Assembly: GCA_014526335.1 (NCBI GenBank)
Contig: JACTAT010000035.1
Location: 3,912,344-3,976,343 of the forward strand
DNA: 64,000 nt
Source: Chrysaora quinquecirrha
Lineage: Eukaryota > Cnidaria > Scyphozoa > Semaeostomeae > Pelagiidae
Direction: 5' to 3'
Shown here: piece by piece, positions 1 through 15,257 of the stretch
Position numbering within the stretch: position 1 is the first letter of the stretch
How the letters are laid out: every line of letters starts with the position of its first letter
Made by a program: the position numbers and the translations under genes
The notes under the pieces: generated by a model
What the model was told of the DNA's origin: nothing
What the model saw: the letters and a program-made list of their open reading frames with translations, nothing else
Database searches by the model: none

Positions 1-275
1 CTAAACAATGTTCAGTGACTGAACAAGGTGGCCAAATGAGCTGGATGTTTCACTGAACTTTAATTTTTGACAATGTTCAGTGGAATGTTCAGTTCATTTG
101 TTCAGGGTCTAATGCACATATGCCCTCTCCAGCTCCTATTTGCGGTATGATGTTTGGGACTTGGATACTAGGGCTTATGTAAGCGTATTTGCGGAAAGAT
201 TGTCCCAATAACCTTTTAAACATGATGAAGGAGTGATGAGTGATCCTTTGCCGTACTTTTTTTAAAAAGCCTTAC
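1..275. other. Intron of the SLC22 gene
   Basis: Sequence downstream of the donor at 275-271 on the minus strand. It holds several TGTTCAGTGAACA-like palindromic bits at 8-110, probably the edge of a decayed repeat. I see no further SLC22 exon here. Confidence 0.5.
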
Positions 276-2706
276 CTGCATAAGGAATCCAGCGATGAAC
301 CTCAAGGTTACGAATCCAGCATAGCTTTGTATAAAAGCAACCCCTATACCTACAGCGATATGGCCATACATTGTTATCAGCAGTACAGGGCGGCGGCCGA
401 ATCGATCAGAAATCATTCCAAAAATCACACCACCTATCATTACTCCAGCAAAGTAAATAGTCACTGCCAGGCTACCAAGATACTTCTTGTCACAGACGAG
501 TGTCCACTAAAATACAAGATACAGAGAGTTACCACGTGTTTAAAGATTTGCTATACTATATTTATCTATTTAAAACAAAGATAACATTAACAACCAATAA
601 TCCATGTTCATGAATCAAAATGACAAGAACTACCAGTCATAGCTACTCCCTTTTTTGTTAAGAAAAAAGATACTACTGGGATACAGATTAAAATTTTCGA
701 AACCATTGTCGAGATAATGACTCATGCTAAATTTTAAGAAACTCTTAAGGAAGGTTTCAGTACTCGAATTCTTGGCCTTAATTTTACAGAAAAAGCTGTC
801 CAATAAACTCTTTGGTCAATTATGCTAGTTTGAGCCATTTTGTATTATGGTGGCCTCCTGCTACACATCTGAGTTTATGTTTCTCTGGTCTAGTGTCACT
901 AAAGACCCATTTCCACTTCGTTCGCATTCGTTGTTCGCTGTTCGCTAGCCATCAAAAAAAGGCGAACGCGAAGTGTCAAGCTCAAGCTTTCGAAAAAGTT
1001 TTACTTTGTTTATCGCCTAAAATTGATCACGAAGACTAGTCTGTTCGCAAGCGAGCGGCGAATTGCAAATTCGCTAGCGAACAGCGAATGCGAACAAAGT
1101 GGAAATGGGCCTTAAATCACGTAACAAATTTTGAAGGGTGTCACAAGACGATCCTTCAACCGCTTTTGTCACGTTTGTAATTCTGGTTTGTTGCAGCCGT
1201 CCATTTTCGACAGCTAAGGAAGGATAAATTATTCTTTTTTAATGAAACCTGACATCCATGTGGTAACAATTTGCGATGCAAGAAAGTAGATTCCAACTTC
1301 TTTGCAATGTCAACGAAGCTATTCTAGCGACACCGCGCAACAGTCAGCTAACTTATGCAAATCAGACTACAGTAAAGAGACTTAAATTGAGAAACTTTCT
1401 CTTAGTCAGATACAACTTATAGAAGGATGAGAAGTTTTCTACCTCTGTCACAATGGATGACTCTCTCGGAGACGTCTTGAAGGTCCAGCCATTAGGGCAT
1501 CCAATTGTTTTACCAAGTGTTGCATTAAAATCCTGGTAAACTTTACAGCTGTCCAACGTGCTTAGAATTTTGCCGTCCTTAACTGCAAAAGGTGTTGTGA
1601 TGTTACTCTGTACATATCCCTTTGGCAGTGTGCAGCTAAAAATATAGGAAACAGACAATTGCTTGAAATAGAACCGCTTAAAGGGAGCATGCCTCTTCTT
1701 AATTCTAATCTTTTGGTACACAGTCTATCATATTGTGGTGTGTTACATCATACAATAAAGCAAGAATTGACGAATTTATAAACAATGCTTTTAGATAAAG
1801 GGCTCCTTTTACTGCACAAATGAGAAATGAATCTGTAAGACGAGAAATGAAAGATTCAATTGAAAATTTCTAAAGCCCGATATCTACTTTGATAAAAAAA
1901 ACTGCGATGGTTGGTTTGGCCATGCTACAAATCAGCATAACATCTCAACTAGCAAACACAATTTTCGGAGGAAGCTTTGAAGGAAAAAGGAAGACACAAC
2001 AAATTATCGATGGATAACATCTTGGAACAGACAGCGAAAACGATCGACGAGTTTTTGGGAAAAGCCCAAAACAAGGATGAAAGCAGAAAAGCGATGGCAC
2101 AGACTTCCTGTGTGCTCATTCGACCCATTGGATTACGGGAATGACCATGATGATATGATGATGCGTTGTAGATACAACATGTATTCTGTGCTGCAAAAGC
2201 TGCATATTGTACTTAATAAGCCATTCATGACAAATATAAATATGCATAGTGCTGAGAGACGCTCAACATAGCCGAAACACAAAACGTTAAAAGGAGAAGA
2301 ACCTTGCGCTGCATGACTTGGAGAGTAACTTGGCGATTAAATGAGCTCTATGGGCTCTCTGGTCATACAGTCCTGGTTCGAATCCCATCTATTGTGGAAT
2401 GCCACTTGTTGAAAAATCAATCATTTTCGCCATTCATGACAAATACTTGTACTCATTAAGCTATATATTGTGTATGTCATCCCATACAGTGTATGTGTTG
2501 AAAAAACTGCAGCTGTTTTGCAGACACCAATGCTCGTACCTATGAGGTGGTGCAGCACCAAATACAGTCATTATCAAGTGATTCATTGCAACAGTTGAGT
2601 TACACAACCATAGTAAGAAGTATAGAAATCCCTGGTACTTCCCAGGATCACCAAGCATTGTCATTAGCTCAGAAACCTCCATGTTTCTCTTTCCAGGAAA
2701 ATGCAC
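276..2706 (-). CDS. SLC22-family organic ion transporter, N-terminal part (3 coding exons, runs off left edge)
   Basis: Multi-pass plasma-membrane transporter of the major facilitator superfamily, expected to move organic cations, anions or zwitterions; the substrate cannot be told from sequence. Coding exons on the minus strand are 2682-2540 (ATG at 2682; the exon may reach back to an acceptor at 2706), 1635-1443 and 506-276, joined with matching phases to give 189 residues. Exon 1 carries the family start MEVSELM, then transmembrane helix 1 and the start of the large extracellular loop. Exon 2 is that cysteine-containing loop. Exon 3 opens with WTLVCDKKYL, the SLC22 sequence before helix 2, and contains the MFS signature ISDRFGRRPVLL. 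The donor at 275-271 shows that the gene continues left of the window; about two thirds of the protein is missing. No frame breaks are seen. The family call is firm, the subfamily is open. Confidence 0.9.
902..1112. mobile_element. MITE with about 45-bp terminal inverted repeats
   Basis: The two ends are imperfect reverse complements: the left end reads CCCATTTCCACTTCGTTCGC and continues through TTCGCTGTTCGCTAGC, and the right end reads GCTAGCGAACAGCGAATGCG and ends GTGGAAATGGGCCTT. The element is about 210 bp, has no coding capacity and lies inside an intron of the SLC22 gene. The target-site duplication is unclear. Confidence 0.7.
2219..2444 (+). repeat. tRNA-derived SINE, copy 1
   Basis: Contains an intact RNA polymerase III B box (GGTTCGAATCC near 2393) after a tRNA-like 5' half (ACTTGGAGAGTAACTTGGCG). 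It shares more than 150 bp with the copy at 4950-5165 and, in reverse, with copies near 62150 and 62520. It lies in the SLC22 intron between the first two coding exons. It is not a functional tRNA gene because no folded acceptor stem is evident. Confidence 0.7.
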
Positions 2707-4949
2707 CTGAAAAACAACAAAAAAGTAATGTGAGCATGACAAAAAGCAAACAGACTGACACCCATTACTATATACCCCCAAATCTACACGCAAGCACACT
2801 GACACCCATAGTCAGGACAAAGTTACGGTCGCACGGTCATTGACCGGAGGAAAGTCAGGTTAAGAGAATCTCATGTCACATCGAAGACACGCTTAATTTC
2901 CATTGTTAAGTGAGGAAGGTTTTCAGCAAGGCGTATTTTTGTCTAGAGAAAGGTTGAATACATTTCTGGATTTTGGCACGCTGACATCAAACATTATCTA
3001 CTTCAAAACATTTAAAGCAAAAGTAGCATCCAACACTATCTATCTACAAAACTACAATGCAAGAACACTTACAGACAGCACTTTATACCCCTCAATCTGC
3101 AACACAAAATATTGATTCATTACCTGAGTGGACCCAGTTATCGCTCATCAAACCGAGACTTACATCAAACCGTGATTGCTCAAACATTAACTGATTCAAA
3201 AAAACATTCAAAGATTTCACGCACTGGATTGTTTTTACTTCGCCTTTCAGGCAGGACCTGCTTAAAATGAACTCTGAGGTCTAAGCTTAGACGAGTAGGT
3301 AAACCACACACCAAACCAAGCCACAGCAATAGTAACTCAACACCAATCGTATTGTTTATCAAAAGGCTTTCCTAACGGTTTTCCTTAAGGTTTTCCATCC
3401 AGCACTCCAGTCCAGCAGTTGAACTCAATAGCGATAACTACAGTTCAGTAATACAGTAGGTCTACTGTTTTGTTACCTTTGGTAATCCTTTGATATCTTA
3501 TAATAAAAATTCTTTCTTGAAAATCATACGAACACAGTTCTGTCGGCTGCTTTCACTAGTGAATGTGCAAGTGAGTTGTTCAGAATGACAGTGCATCTGA
3601 AGACACCGATGTACTTCAAAACATCTCTCAGCAACTTTTTACACCTATAACTACCAATTGAAAACTTTCGCAAAAGTACTGCAAAACCCAAGCTTCTATA
3701 ACTATCCCAATTAGCTTTTTAGCATTTTAGTTAAAAGTAACAGATCTACGCTGTAGTTAAATTTGACCATTATCAGACAATCTCGTCGCTACTTTCAGTA
3801 CTGCTATCGAAATAACGATCTTAATATCTTGAAGATATCAGACTATTTCAGCTGTTATGAATTATAAATATTTAAAGGTGAAAGAAAAAACAAGATTTAA
3901 TTGATTAAGATAGAAAACACCTGTTTCTCAAATGTTTTAATTAAAAACCAATTTTGTTTTGATCGAGCTTTGTTCCTACGAAACAATACCCTACAGCCGA
4001 GCAATGCAAGGAGCTATGATGAAGTTTTGAACTCAGATGAAAGGGAATTTCACTCCATAAAAAGGTGTACAGGGTTCCTTTTGAAAATACGGTGTGATGC
4101 CAGGTACGTAGGTGGCACTTCCCAGAGATCGTTTCCATTGAGACTGAGCTAAAGAGCTTCACCGTTTAGCGGCTGAAGCTTTTCGTTTTTTTTTAATTGC
4201 CCTTTCTCAAATGAACTCTGAAAAAGGATTTAAAAGGATTTAAGTCGTTCTTTTCAAACGTTGGCTCTAGCATTGCATAGTACTGAGTCATATTCTTGTT
4301 CATTTCAGTATGATACATTCGCAAACAACTGACAATCCAGTACACGCCCTCGATCGAGTAACAGTTCCCCAATCGGAGGACAGTCCCTTGATCGAGTAAC
4401 AATTCTTGATAGGGGATCAATGCGTTAATCGATCGGGGAACACCCTGTCACTTGGACCGAAGAACAAGAACCAAAATTTTCTACCCAAGTGCTATTTAGG
4501 CCCATTTTATAGTGCATAAAACTCTATTTGCAAGTTGTTTTTATTTGTTTTTGCATCTAAGTTCCCTTTGTTGCGCAAATCTCGTTATTTTTGCGTCGTT
4601 CTGGCGTTTTTTTGCTCTTTATCCTCAACGCACAGGTAGATTTCTTTCTCACCAGGTGAAATGGGGTTTTTTAGGTCACTGAGTTCAATGGTGCCCTCGA
4701 GAAGTCGCGGTTTTTCTTTGTTTTCGCCGCAATACAACTTTCTTGAATTTGCAAGTGGATCGGGTAACTGATCCTCGATCCAGGAACAAAAATCTTTTGT
4801 TTGATACAATTTGTTACTGGATCTAGAGACTGTCCGCCGATTGGGGAACTGTTACACAACAACTTTCTAAATACTGGGAGTGCTCTTACCTTTTCCCTCT
4901 TCACTGACGACTTACGAAATCTTATCTGAATCACGAATGAATTTAAACA

Positions 4950-5165
4950 TGAGCCATTCATGAATAGATTATACAAATATGTATGGTACTGAAGAAGGCT
5001 CAACATAGCAGAAACACAAACTGGAGAAGAATGGCTGTATGACTTGGAGAATTACTCGACGATTTCATTGAGCTCTTAACTCAGTGAAAACATCATTGGC
5101 TATCTTATCATGCAGTCCAGGTTTGAATCCTATCTATTGTGGCGTGCCACTTGTTGAAAATCCAA
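4950..5165 (+). repeat. tRNA-derived SINE, copy 2
   Basis: Collinear with the copy at 2219-2444: CTCAACATAGCAGAAACACA, then TGACTTGGAGAATTACTCG, a decayed B box GGTTTGAATCC, CTATCTATTGTGG and GCCACTTGTTGAAAA. It carries small internal indels against copy 1. Confidence 0.65.
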
Positions 5166-5534
5166 ACGAGCCATATTGTGGCCCGAAAGCGTTTTCTAAA
5201 TTTCAAAAAGAGACAATCACAAAATGGATGTACTTACTTATTTGATTTGGTTATTTCCCTTGATCAACTTTGTAAGAGCAGCAGCCAGAGTGAAAAAGAC
5301 CCTAAAAAAGAAGAAATAATATTGTTTAGTAAAAAAGTTACAAATCAATTGATAACCTTAGACTAAAAAGATTAAATTATGACAAAGAAGGACCATGCAG
5401 CTTGCAGATGAAGAGTGAACTTTAAAAACAAATAGTGACTGAGTGTTGTGTTTCGACAATTCAAGCTCAGCAGAGCATCGCACCAGATGTCACGCAAACG
5501 GAAAATTAGTCTGAAAATCAAATGAATTAGTCTA

Positions 5535-5785
5535 CACGTTTTTTATAAGAACATCTGGATTCCATTTCAGCCTGCCTGTTTCTTATTTTCTAAGCGATCG
5601 ATTTTGCACTAACTTGTCACCCCTACCCTTCTCAATAACATGTTCAAAATGTGCTTCCGGGCAAGGGCTTTACGCTGGTGAACTTTAATTGAGCGTATCT
5701 ATAATAGTTTTGGAGATAGCAAAAAAGTTTGACCCAAATTTCAGCCTGGTGTTTCTTATAAAGGTTGTTCTTATAAAAAACCGTG
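5535..5785. mobile_element. TA-target (Tc1/mariner-type) MITE, copy 1
   Basis: The left end is TA followed by CACGTTTTTTATAAGAACA; the right end is the reverse complement TGTTCTTATAAAAAACCGTG. A subterminal CAGCCTG block is also inverted. The element is about 250 bp and non-coding. The right flanking dinucleotide is TG rather than TA, so one target copy has mutated. Confidence 0.7.
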
Positions 5786-8082
5786 TGTTCGGTGTCTATG
5801 TCTAAAAAAGTTTAAAGTGCTATGTTGTCGTTTATATACAACTTATCCTTTAAGCCTCAATATTTTTATAAACTATACATATTTCTAGAAAATATTCTTC
5901 TTTTCTTCTTTACATTTTCAATACTATTGTATCATAATGTTTTTCACGACTCTCTTCCACCCATCTCTATCATCAGCCATCATTTTAAGTTCTGTTATTG
6001 CTGATTCATCATTGATTTTTATGTTTAGTGGTTTGATGTCATGTTCAATAGAAAATATATACTCTCTCAAATGTTACGGGCAAGGTTCGTGTACCTATTA
6101 CCATTATACCCTCCAGGCTTTAGCTTAAGATGTCACCTTTCACTTTCACTAAACAAAGGACACTCGATACGAACTCACGGAAAATTTAAAAAGAAGTATG
6201 TAGTCAACCTTTCCTTGATGATATGATGACACTTCCTTGTGGGTCTTTGTAGGTTTTCGAGTTTCGTATCCTCCTCACGAATAAAGACGCTCGTTCGTTT
6301 TGGTTTCTGACAACTTCTATAATGGTCACTCACTGATAGTTTCCTAGACGTGCGTTAAATCCATGCTACCAGACCTGCATACAACAAGCTTGGAGAGTTG
6401 AATCTGCATCTTTCAAACTCTTATGTCTTGCAATCAAAAGCCACCTATAACTCAGGTCCGAGTTGACAAAGATGCGTTGTTCCTCTTTGTTAATTAATAA
6501 ATGACGTAGCTTTCTGGCTTTCACCATATACCACTGAGTATCATACGTCAACCAAAACCAAATACCTCTAATACTCTAATAAGATTGTCATACCATTGTT
6601 ATACATTCTATGAACTTACTTTATGCATTCATAATTGACAATAGCAAGTTTGGTAATTGTGTTGCGTACAGTATATGATCCTTAAAACACCTTGAAAAGA
6701 AGACAGAGAGCAGCTTGCACAACTAGGAAAAACAAACAACTTAAACAACTTAATCTATTTTTTCTGATTATGGCTTAGATGATGCTTCATGTAAAAACAT
6801 GATTCTAAATGTCTTTCCGAGTTATCAAAATTAGTGCACTTCTTGTATATCAAATATTCTTACTGTCATTCACGCCGACCTGATTAGCATAAACTCTTGC
6901 TTGAAAGCCCTGCATTTAGACGAATGAAAAGCATCTGGCTATGAAATAAAGTATTGTCTTTGAATACAGCATTCAACCTTGAAAACCACTCCCAGAACTG
7001 CCGTAGCACATGCGCAGGCACACGCGCAGTTAAGAATTTTTGTATTTCGCATCGAAGAAATCGCTCGCACGAAAGTATTTCTCTTCTGTGATGAAAAGTA
7101 AATCGACATTGAATCACTGAAGACACTTTCCAGCTTTCTGGCGACAAAATTTTATGACGATCGTCGTTAAAAATCTTCTGGTGGAGATTGGCCTTACTAC
7201 AGTGCTAGTAGACTTTCTCGAGTCAGCTTCCGCGTTTGAAATCAGTCCCACAGTTTGACGTTCATGCCAACACATGAAAGCATTGCGACTACAATTTTAC
7301 CAAACAAAAACACAATCGAGGATCGATAAAGTTTTTCAAACCCAACCCTTCAGCTTCCGCATCTATCCAGAATCCAGCTACTACTAGACTCAACTTGATT
7401 TTCTCAAACACTCGTGTCCTACAGCTCCTGCGTTTAAAATCAGTCTCAAATCTCAGAATTTCACGATAAATTCCAAAAGCTAAATTATAGTTCAAAAATA
7501 AAATAAAGAATATAAGTAAACTTCGCAAGAATAAGAAAGCATACCTGTGCAGTTGGCAATCTAGTCTTTGCATTTGACTTACGGAAACGTTGGATACAAA
7601 TATATTTCGTTATACAGCCTTTGAACTCTGCAAAGTCAATATTGAACAATGGAATAAAGAGTTTTCAAATCACAATTCCGGCAGAGTTTGAAGTAAATCT
7701 ATAGAGATAGGCCAGCAATGTTTGCTTCTGAGATTTAACTGAACAAATCAACACCTACAACTGCTGAAAGAATCAAAGAGGAATCTCAGTCGAATACTAT
7801 CAATGTGTGAAAGATAACTGTCAACAGATTACCAATAGCTTAGCTTGCTGTTATACTGTTGTTGCTGATTTTGGGAATCTGATAAAACTGTTATTTGTTG
7901 TTCGTAGAAGCAATTTATTGTGTGTAGTAAAGTAATACAAAAATCAATGTTGAAATAAGAACACTAGAACAATCGAGCTTCAAATTATTCCAAAAATAAG
8001 AACATCGAGCCTCATGCCCAATTGATTTAGGGATTTGGTAGGGTAGGGAGTACAGTAGGTACCGTACCTACCTTTGATAGTT

Positions 8083-8861
8083 CAAGGAGGATTGGAATAG
8101 TATCCCATAATGCATAGCGTACCATTCATATTATCAACTGAGCCGCGTTGTTTTGATCAGTCAAATTCCGATCATCCCATGTTTAGTGTGGCGCGAGATC
8201 CGAAGAATCGTTCAGTTGGCCTAAAGAAAGTAGTTGAAGTTTTGCATTAGGCTGTTCCTCTTATGAAAAGTATTGACAAAGCCTTCAAATTTTCTGAATT
8301 TGTGAGAGAAGAAAATTTCAGTGATAAAGAATAAAATATCAAGGAACAACGGCATTCTTCAAACTTTTACAAATAGAAAGACGAGGCGCCGCAGTGGCGG
8401 GATGAAATTTTTTCTCAGAAAGTGCCTGGTTAAAAGAGGTTAAAAAAGGTTCAAGATGATGGGACTTAGTGGGACTTAAACATTTTTCTGGCAGCTAAAG
8501 CCTTTTTAAGTGTTATTTGTACAAAAGTTTGTAAAGTCCTCTTTCCGCCCATTCGATAATGAGTAGCAAATTTTGACAAATATTTTTCAACCTTCATGAC
8601 TTAGGCCCAAAGTGAAGGCAAATGAAAACAGCCAACAAAATATTGTAAACTGCTGTTAATAAACGAAATTTGTGATAAACCCATGTTAAATTTCCATTTT
8701 AACATAATTCACTTCAGTAAACGTAATTTTATCGAAAACTTTGTCTTTTAACTGCAATCTTCAAAGCCAGTAATCAAACGAACCAAAAATTCTCCGCCAT
8801 CTGCAAAGCTGTAAATAAAGGCACTCAAAATCATCGCGGGGGGCTTTTCCAATCCTCCTTG
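8083..8861. repeat. Candidate element bounded by 15-bp inverted repeats
   Basis: CAAGGAGGATTGGAA at 8083-8097 is repeated as its exact reverse complement at 8847-8861, about 780 bp apart. The interior has no gene. I could not find a clear target duplication, so this may be a MITE or a chance pairing of older repeats. Confidence 0.4.
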
Positions 8862-8883
8862 GGGACCCTAGTGCCGCAACTGT

Positions 8884-8970
8884 AAGGCCTTGGCCAGACA
8901 GTCAAACATTTGTTGTAAAGCTAATTTTAAATGTTTGGCCCACAATGTTTGATCGTTTGGCCAGGACTTA
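8884..8970. mobile_element. CAAACATTG-family MITE, short copy
   Basis: Palindromic ends: GGCCTTGGCCAGACAGTCAA on the left and CAATGTTTGATCGTTTGGCC on the right. It is related to the longer copies at 24131-24397 and 63174-63441, from which it looks internally deleted. Confidence 0.55.
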
Positions 8971-9008
8971 ACGTATCTAATATGTATACATAAGCATATT
9001 ACCCTGTA

Positions 9009-9142
9009 GACTTATTACATTCGTCGTAGTCTACGCTCCTCCACACTACACCACCCCGCTCCACACTCTGAGGAAACAGCTGTATGTTGTTGTAGTTGTT
9101 AGAAGCTGTTTCCGAAAGAGTGGGAGGAAGGTAATAAGTCTA
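9009..9142. repeat. 134-bp foldback flanked by an 11-bp direct repeat
   Basis: GACTTATTAC at the left end is matched by GTAATAAGTC at the right end, and the interior also folds (CCACACTCTGAGGAAACAGC against GCTGTTTCCGAAAGAGTGGG). ATTACCCTGTA lies directly outside both ends (8998-9008 and 9143-9153), as a target-site duplication would. Confidence 0.6.
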
Positions 9143-9211
9143 ATTACCCTGTATACCTTTTCGACTTAACCAAAAGAACGGTATCCAAAGCAGTAGCTTA
9201 CCCGTACTTAA

Positions 9212-11112
9212 ATGGAATATTCTCTTCGAAAAAAAGAGTACCAAGCTCGCACCAAAATAACGGCCATAAATGTTGCTGAATGTTGCAGTCAGAAAACAGA
9301 TCTCAAGATTAAAACGCAACGTTTATCCTTTGGAAACATGGATCAAACCTCTTATAGATTGGAATACGCTGCTGAAAAGGCTATTAGAGCTCACAGCTAC
9401 GCGTCGTTATTTATCGATGATAGTGGAATTGAACTAAATAGAAGAGCACAACTACAATCTGGTATCTGCGAAGTGAAAGATGAACAAGGCATTCAAAGTG
9501 ATTACGATATAGGCAATAAAGAATCACAGTTATGTCTGAAACCAAGAGACAATCCTAGCAAAAAGAAATCAGATTGCTGTAGTGATCTGCTCTGGAATTT
9601 TGTTACTCTAAAAAGCAAAATCGATTTAGCAAGCGAAATTATGCAGTTACAAAGAGAGGTCTTGTGAAGGAAGCAGAAAGAGATGCTCTTTCTCGTTTAT
9701 GTAATTGCAAGATGGAAATAATCTTAGAAGATGAGGAAGATCACGGAAGATCAAATGATGAAGAAGATTCTTCTGCTAGGACACCTAATATAATCATCAG
9801 CATGCCCTCTGAGGAAGAATTACAGGTATAAGATACCTACACATTTAAATAGTTCTTATGAAACTATCTTATTGCAAGTGTAAATTCAAAGCTAATAACT
9901 TATTTGTGCCTTTTAAATGATATGGGCCCAAGATTACAGCAATTACCAGAAATCCTTTTCCCTAATAACTGCATGATGGCGATACCATGATCGGAAGAAT
10001 TGGCTATGCAGGATCGTGGAAGACTATCCCAATCTCAGAATCTACTGCTTATACGTCTTGGGCTGAACGGCATCACTTACTCAGCCATCAAGCAAGCATT
10101 AGATAAAGGGTTCGATTACTGGGTGAGGTGTGCGAGACGCAAAGCCTCCACTTATTTTAAAACTTGTCAGTTGAGTATGGGTTGGTCGGTAAGGGAGGAA
10201 AAGCTTAATTTGCTCTGTAATATCGGAGGAGCATGCCCCTGAACCCTAGATGGGCCCGCTTACGCTTAGGAGCACACTTGTTGTTTCATCTTCGATAAAT
10301 TCTTCATTTATTACCCTCCCAGTCCAAAAGATCTAGAGCTACAAATGGTAGACAAAAGAAGGTAGATTTTAGTACTGTCTAAAAAGAAGAATGAAACCAT
10401 CGATCACACGTTCGTAGATATTGGTGCTTTCCTTTATATCCTCTATCGTTCGTAAACCTACTTTGGTTCCCGGTGTAACTTTAAATTGTTGCTTTCCACT
10501 AAGCCATCAATCTGTAAAACCTTGAAATTTCGGCTTTCAATTTGTTTTGAAAAAATTGCAACAGTTACACAATATAACTAAAGAGCAATCTATTTCATCC
10601 AAGAAATAAATGTTATGTATCTTATTTTTTCAGATCAACCCCGATGAAAGCGCTACAACGCTGGCACGAACGAGTATGGATTATACAAAGGCTGAAATTT
10701 CTGATCTTTTATCTGAATTCAGAGCAGCAGTTGATGAGAACCAATGTTTGAAAAAAATCTAGAAAGTTTCAAATCGCTCAATGAAGATATAAGAGGAAGA
10801 TATCAGGAATACAGGAGCCATACAGAGAAAACTCTCGCAACACTTGGAGAATACGTGATGAACACTCGATTGTTGCAATCTGAATGCGACGATTTGCAGC
10901 ATTTACTGCACTGTTCAGAATCAGAAAGAAAGTATTGCATGACAGAGTTGAAGGAGTCTAGAATGTTGATTGAAGTATTGCAGCAAAGGGTGACAGAGGT
11001 AGAAGAAGCTGCAAAATTCTACGACAAGAAAGCTGCAGATATGGAAAAGCAAGCTGCTTCATGCAAGTTTCAGGATCCATGTTCCCAATTCAAGCCCAGT
11101 AAAACTTTATAG
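9212..11112 (+). CDS. Coiled-coil protein of unknown function, two exons, two frame breaks
   Basis: I do not recognise this protein. Exon 1 is 9212-9825, with ATG directly after an in-frame TAA and donor CAG|GTATAA. Exon 2 is 10634-11112, with acceptor TTTTTTCAG and ending in TAG. Exon 1 encodes a charged, low-complexity region and then a helical segment; exon 2 encodes about 130 residues of heptad-like coiled coil, from DIRGRYQEYRSH through LLIEVLQQRV-type helices. Each exon is one base short of frame closure. Exon 1 changes frame near 9660, and exon 2 changes frame in the seven-A run at 10751-10757. Adding one base to each would give 615 and 480 bp (about 364 residues). The breaks could be sequencing errors or a young pseudogene. 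The intron holds an unrelated 80-codon open frame that I discount. Confidence 0.55.
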
Positions 11113-11473
11113 GCAGAATATCGATATAGATATAATGTACTGCCACATTGTCATTTCTTAGAGTTAAGAATCAACCACATTTTTCAATTGCATTTTTTTC
11201 ACAAAAATACATTTCTAAAGTTTCAATAAGTTTTCTTATATGAAAAAAATAGTTGTTTAAATTTTCACTTTACTGGACTTTGTCGTCATCCTTTGTCATT
11301 TATCAGTTTGTTATGTTCTTGTTCAAGAGGAATTTTGCTATCCAAAAGAGCGAACGAGATTTCCTTTAAAACAAAGGGATTTCCAAGGAATTTCAATTAT
11401 GTTGTCCCACCTCTCTCTTATAAAGACGAGGTTACATGAATAAGAGGTCCAAAGTTTCCCGCTAAAAATCCCA

Positions 11474-11486
11474 TTTGGCGCCAAAA
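11474..11486. promoter_or_regulatory. E2F/DP binding site 1
   Basis: TTTGGCGCCAAAA, a perfect match to the E2F consensus TTTSGCGCSAAA, 422 bp upstream of the PCNA start codon. Confidence 0.75.
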
Positions 11487-11525
11487 GCATTGTCTGAATT
11501 TTCATTCTATCTCGGACGTAGGCCA

Positions 11526-11539
11526 TTTTGGCGCCAAAA
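11526..11539. promoter_or_regulatory. E2F/DP binding site 2
   Basis: TTTTGGCGCCAAAA, a second perfect E2F palindrome 52 bp from the first. A pair of such sites upstream of PCNA is the arrangement expected for S-phase control. Confidence 0.75.
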
Positions 11540-11907
11540 CTGCAGGAGAGCCGAAGTTGTACCTCATCTATATCCACTACAATCTTCATCATAATTAAAT
11601 TGATTGGTAAGTTTGTCAAGCTAGAGTTGTCAGTGATTGTTATTTTATGTTTTAAAGTTTGTATTTCGAGTATATTTTATGAATAAGGTTGAAAAATTAA
11701 AATTTTCTTACCTACATACTTTCGCGGCCTAGGCCCTGATGACATTGCCTTGCCTTGGCTGACTTTTGGGTTCTCGTTTCTTGCGATTAGGAAAACAACA
11801 CTATTAATTCAATTGTTTTTATTTGTAGGTCAGGACTGTTTTGGTTAAATACCAATCATCATTTTATACTAAGAATATCAAAACTACAACACTAAAATAC
11901 TACAAAA

Positions 11908-15257
<3,350 letters not shown>

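Larger units (their letters stand above)
2707..9211. other. 6.5 kb without a convincing gene
   Basis: No open frame here resembles a known protein, and none has supporting splice sites in matching phase. The stretch holds a SINE (4950-5165), a TA-target MITE (5535-5785), an inverted-repeat pair (8083 and 8861), a CAAACATTG-family copy (8884-8970) and a 134-bp foldback (9009-9142). It should contain the promoter and 5' untranslated exon of the minus-strand SLC22 gene. One candidate is 5301-5238 (-), which has a good acceptor and a perfect GTAAGT donor. A GC-rich ATGCGCAGGCACACGCGCAG stretch at 7010-7029 resembles NRF-1 half sites. Confidence 0.5.
11113..11907. promoter_or_regulatory. PCNA promoter region and probable 5' untranslated intron
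   Basis: Contains two E2F-type palindromes (listed separately). A strong donor TTG|GTAAGT at 11607 and an acceptor TTTATTTGTAG ending at 11828 suggest a leader exon ending at 11606 and a 222-bp intron in the 5' untranslated region, placing the start of transcription near the E2F sites. No TATA box stands out. Confidence 0.5.

Noticed and set aside
2390..2410. tRNA gene (B box GGTTCGAATCC)
   Set aside because: Only one box is convincing, no cloverleaf closes, and the whole unit recurs as a dispersed SINE.
5238..5301. Coding exon on the minus strand (frame VFFTLAAALTKLIKG)
   Set aside because: Good acceptor and GTAAGT donor, but the frame ends in TAA at the donor and has no partner exon. At most a leader exon of the SLC22 gene.
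10000..10242. 80-codon open frame between the two coiled-coil exons
   Set aside because: No family resemblance, no splice fit with either exon; ordinary intron sequence.
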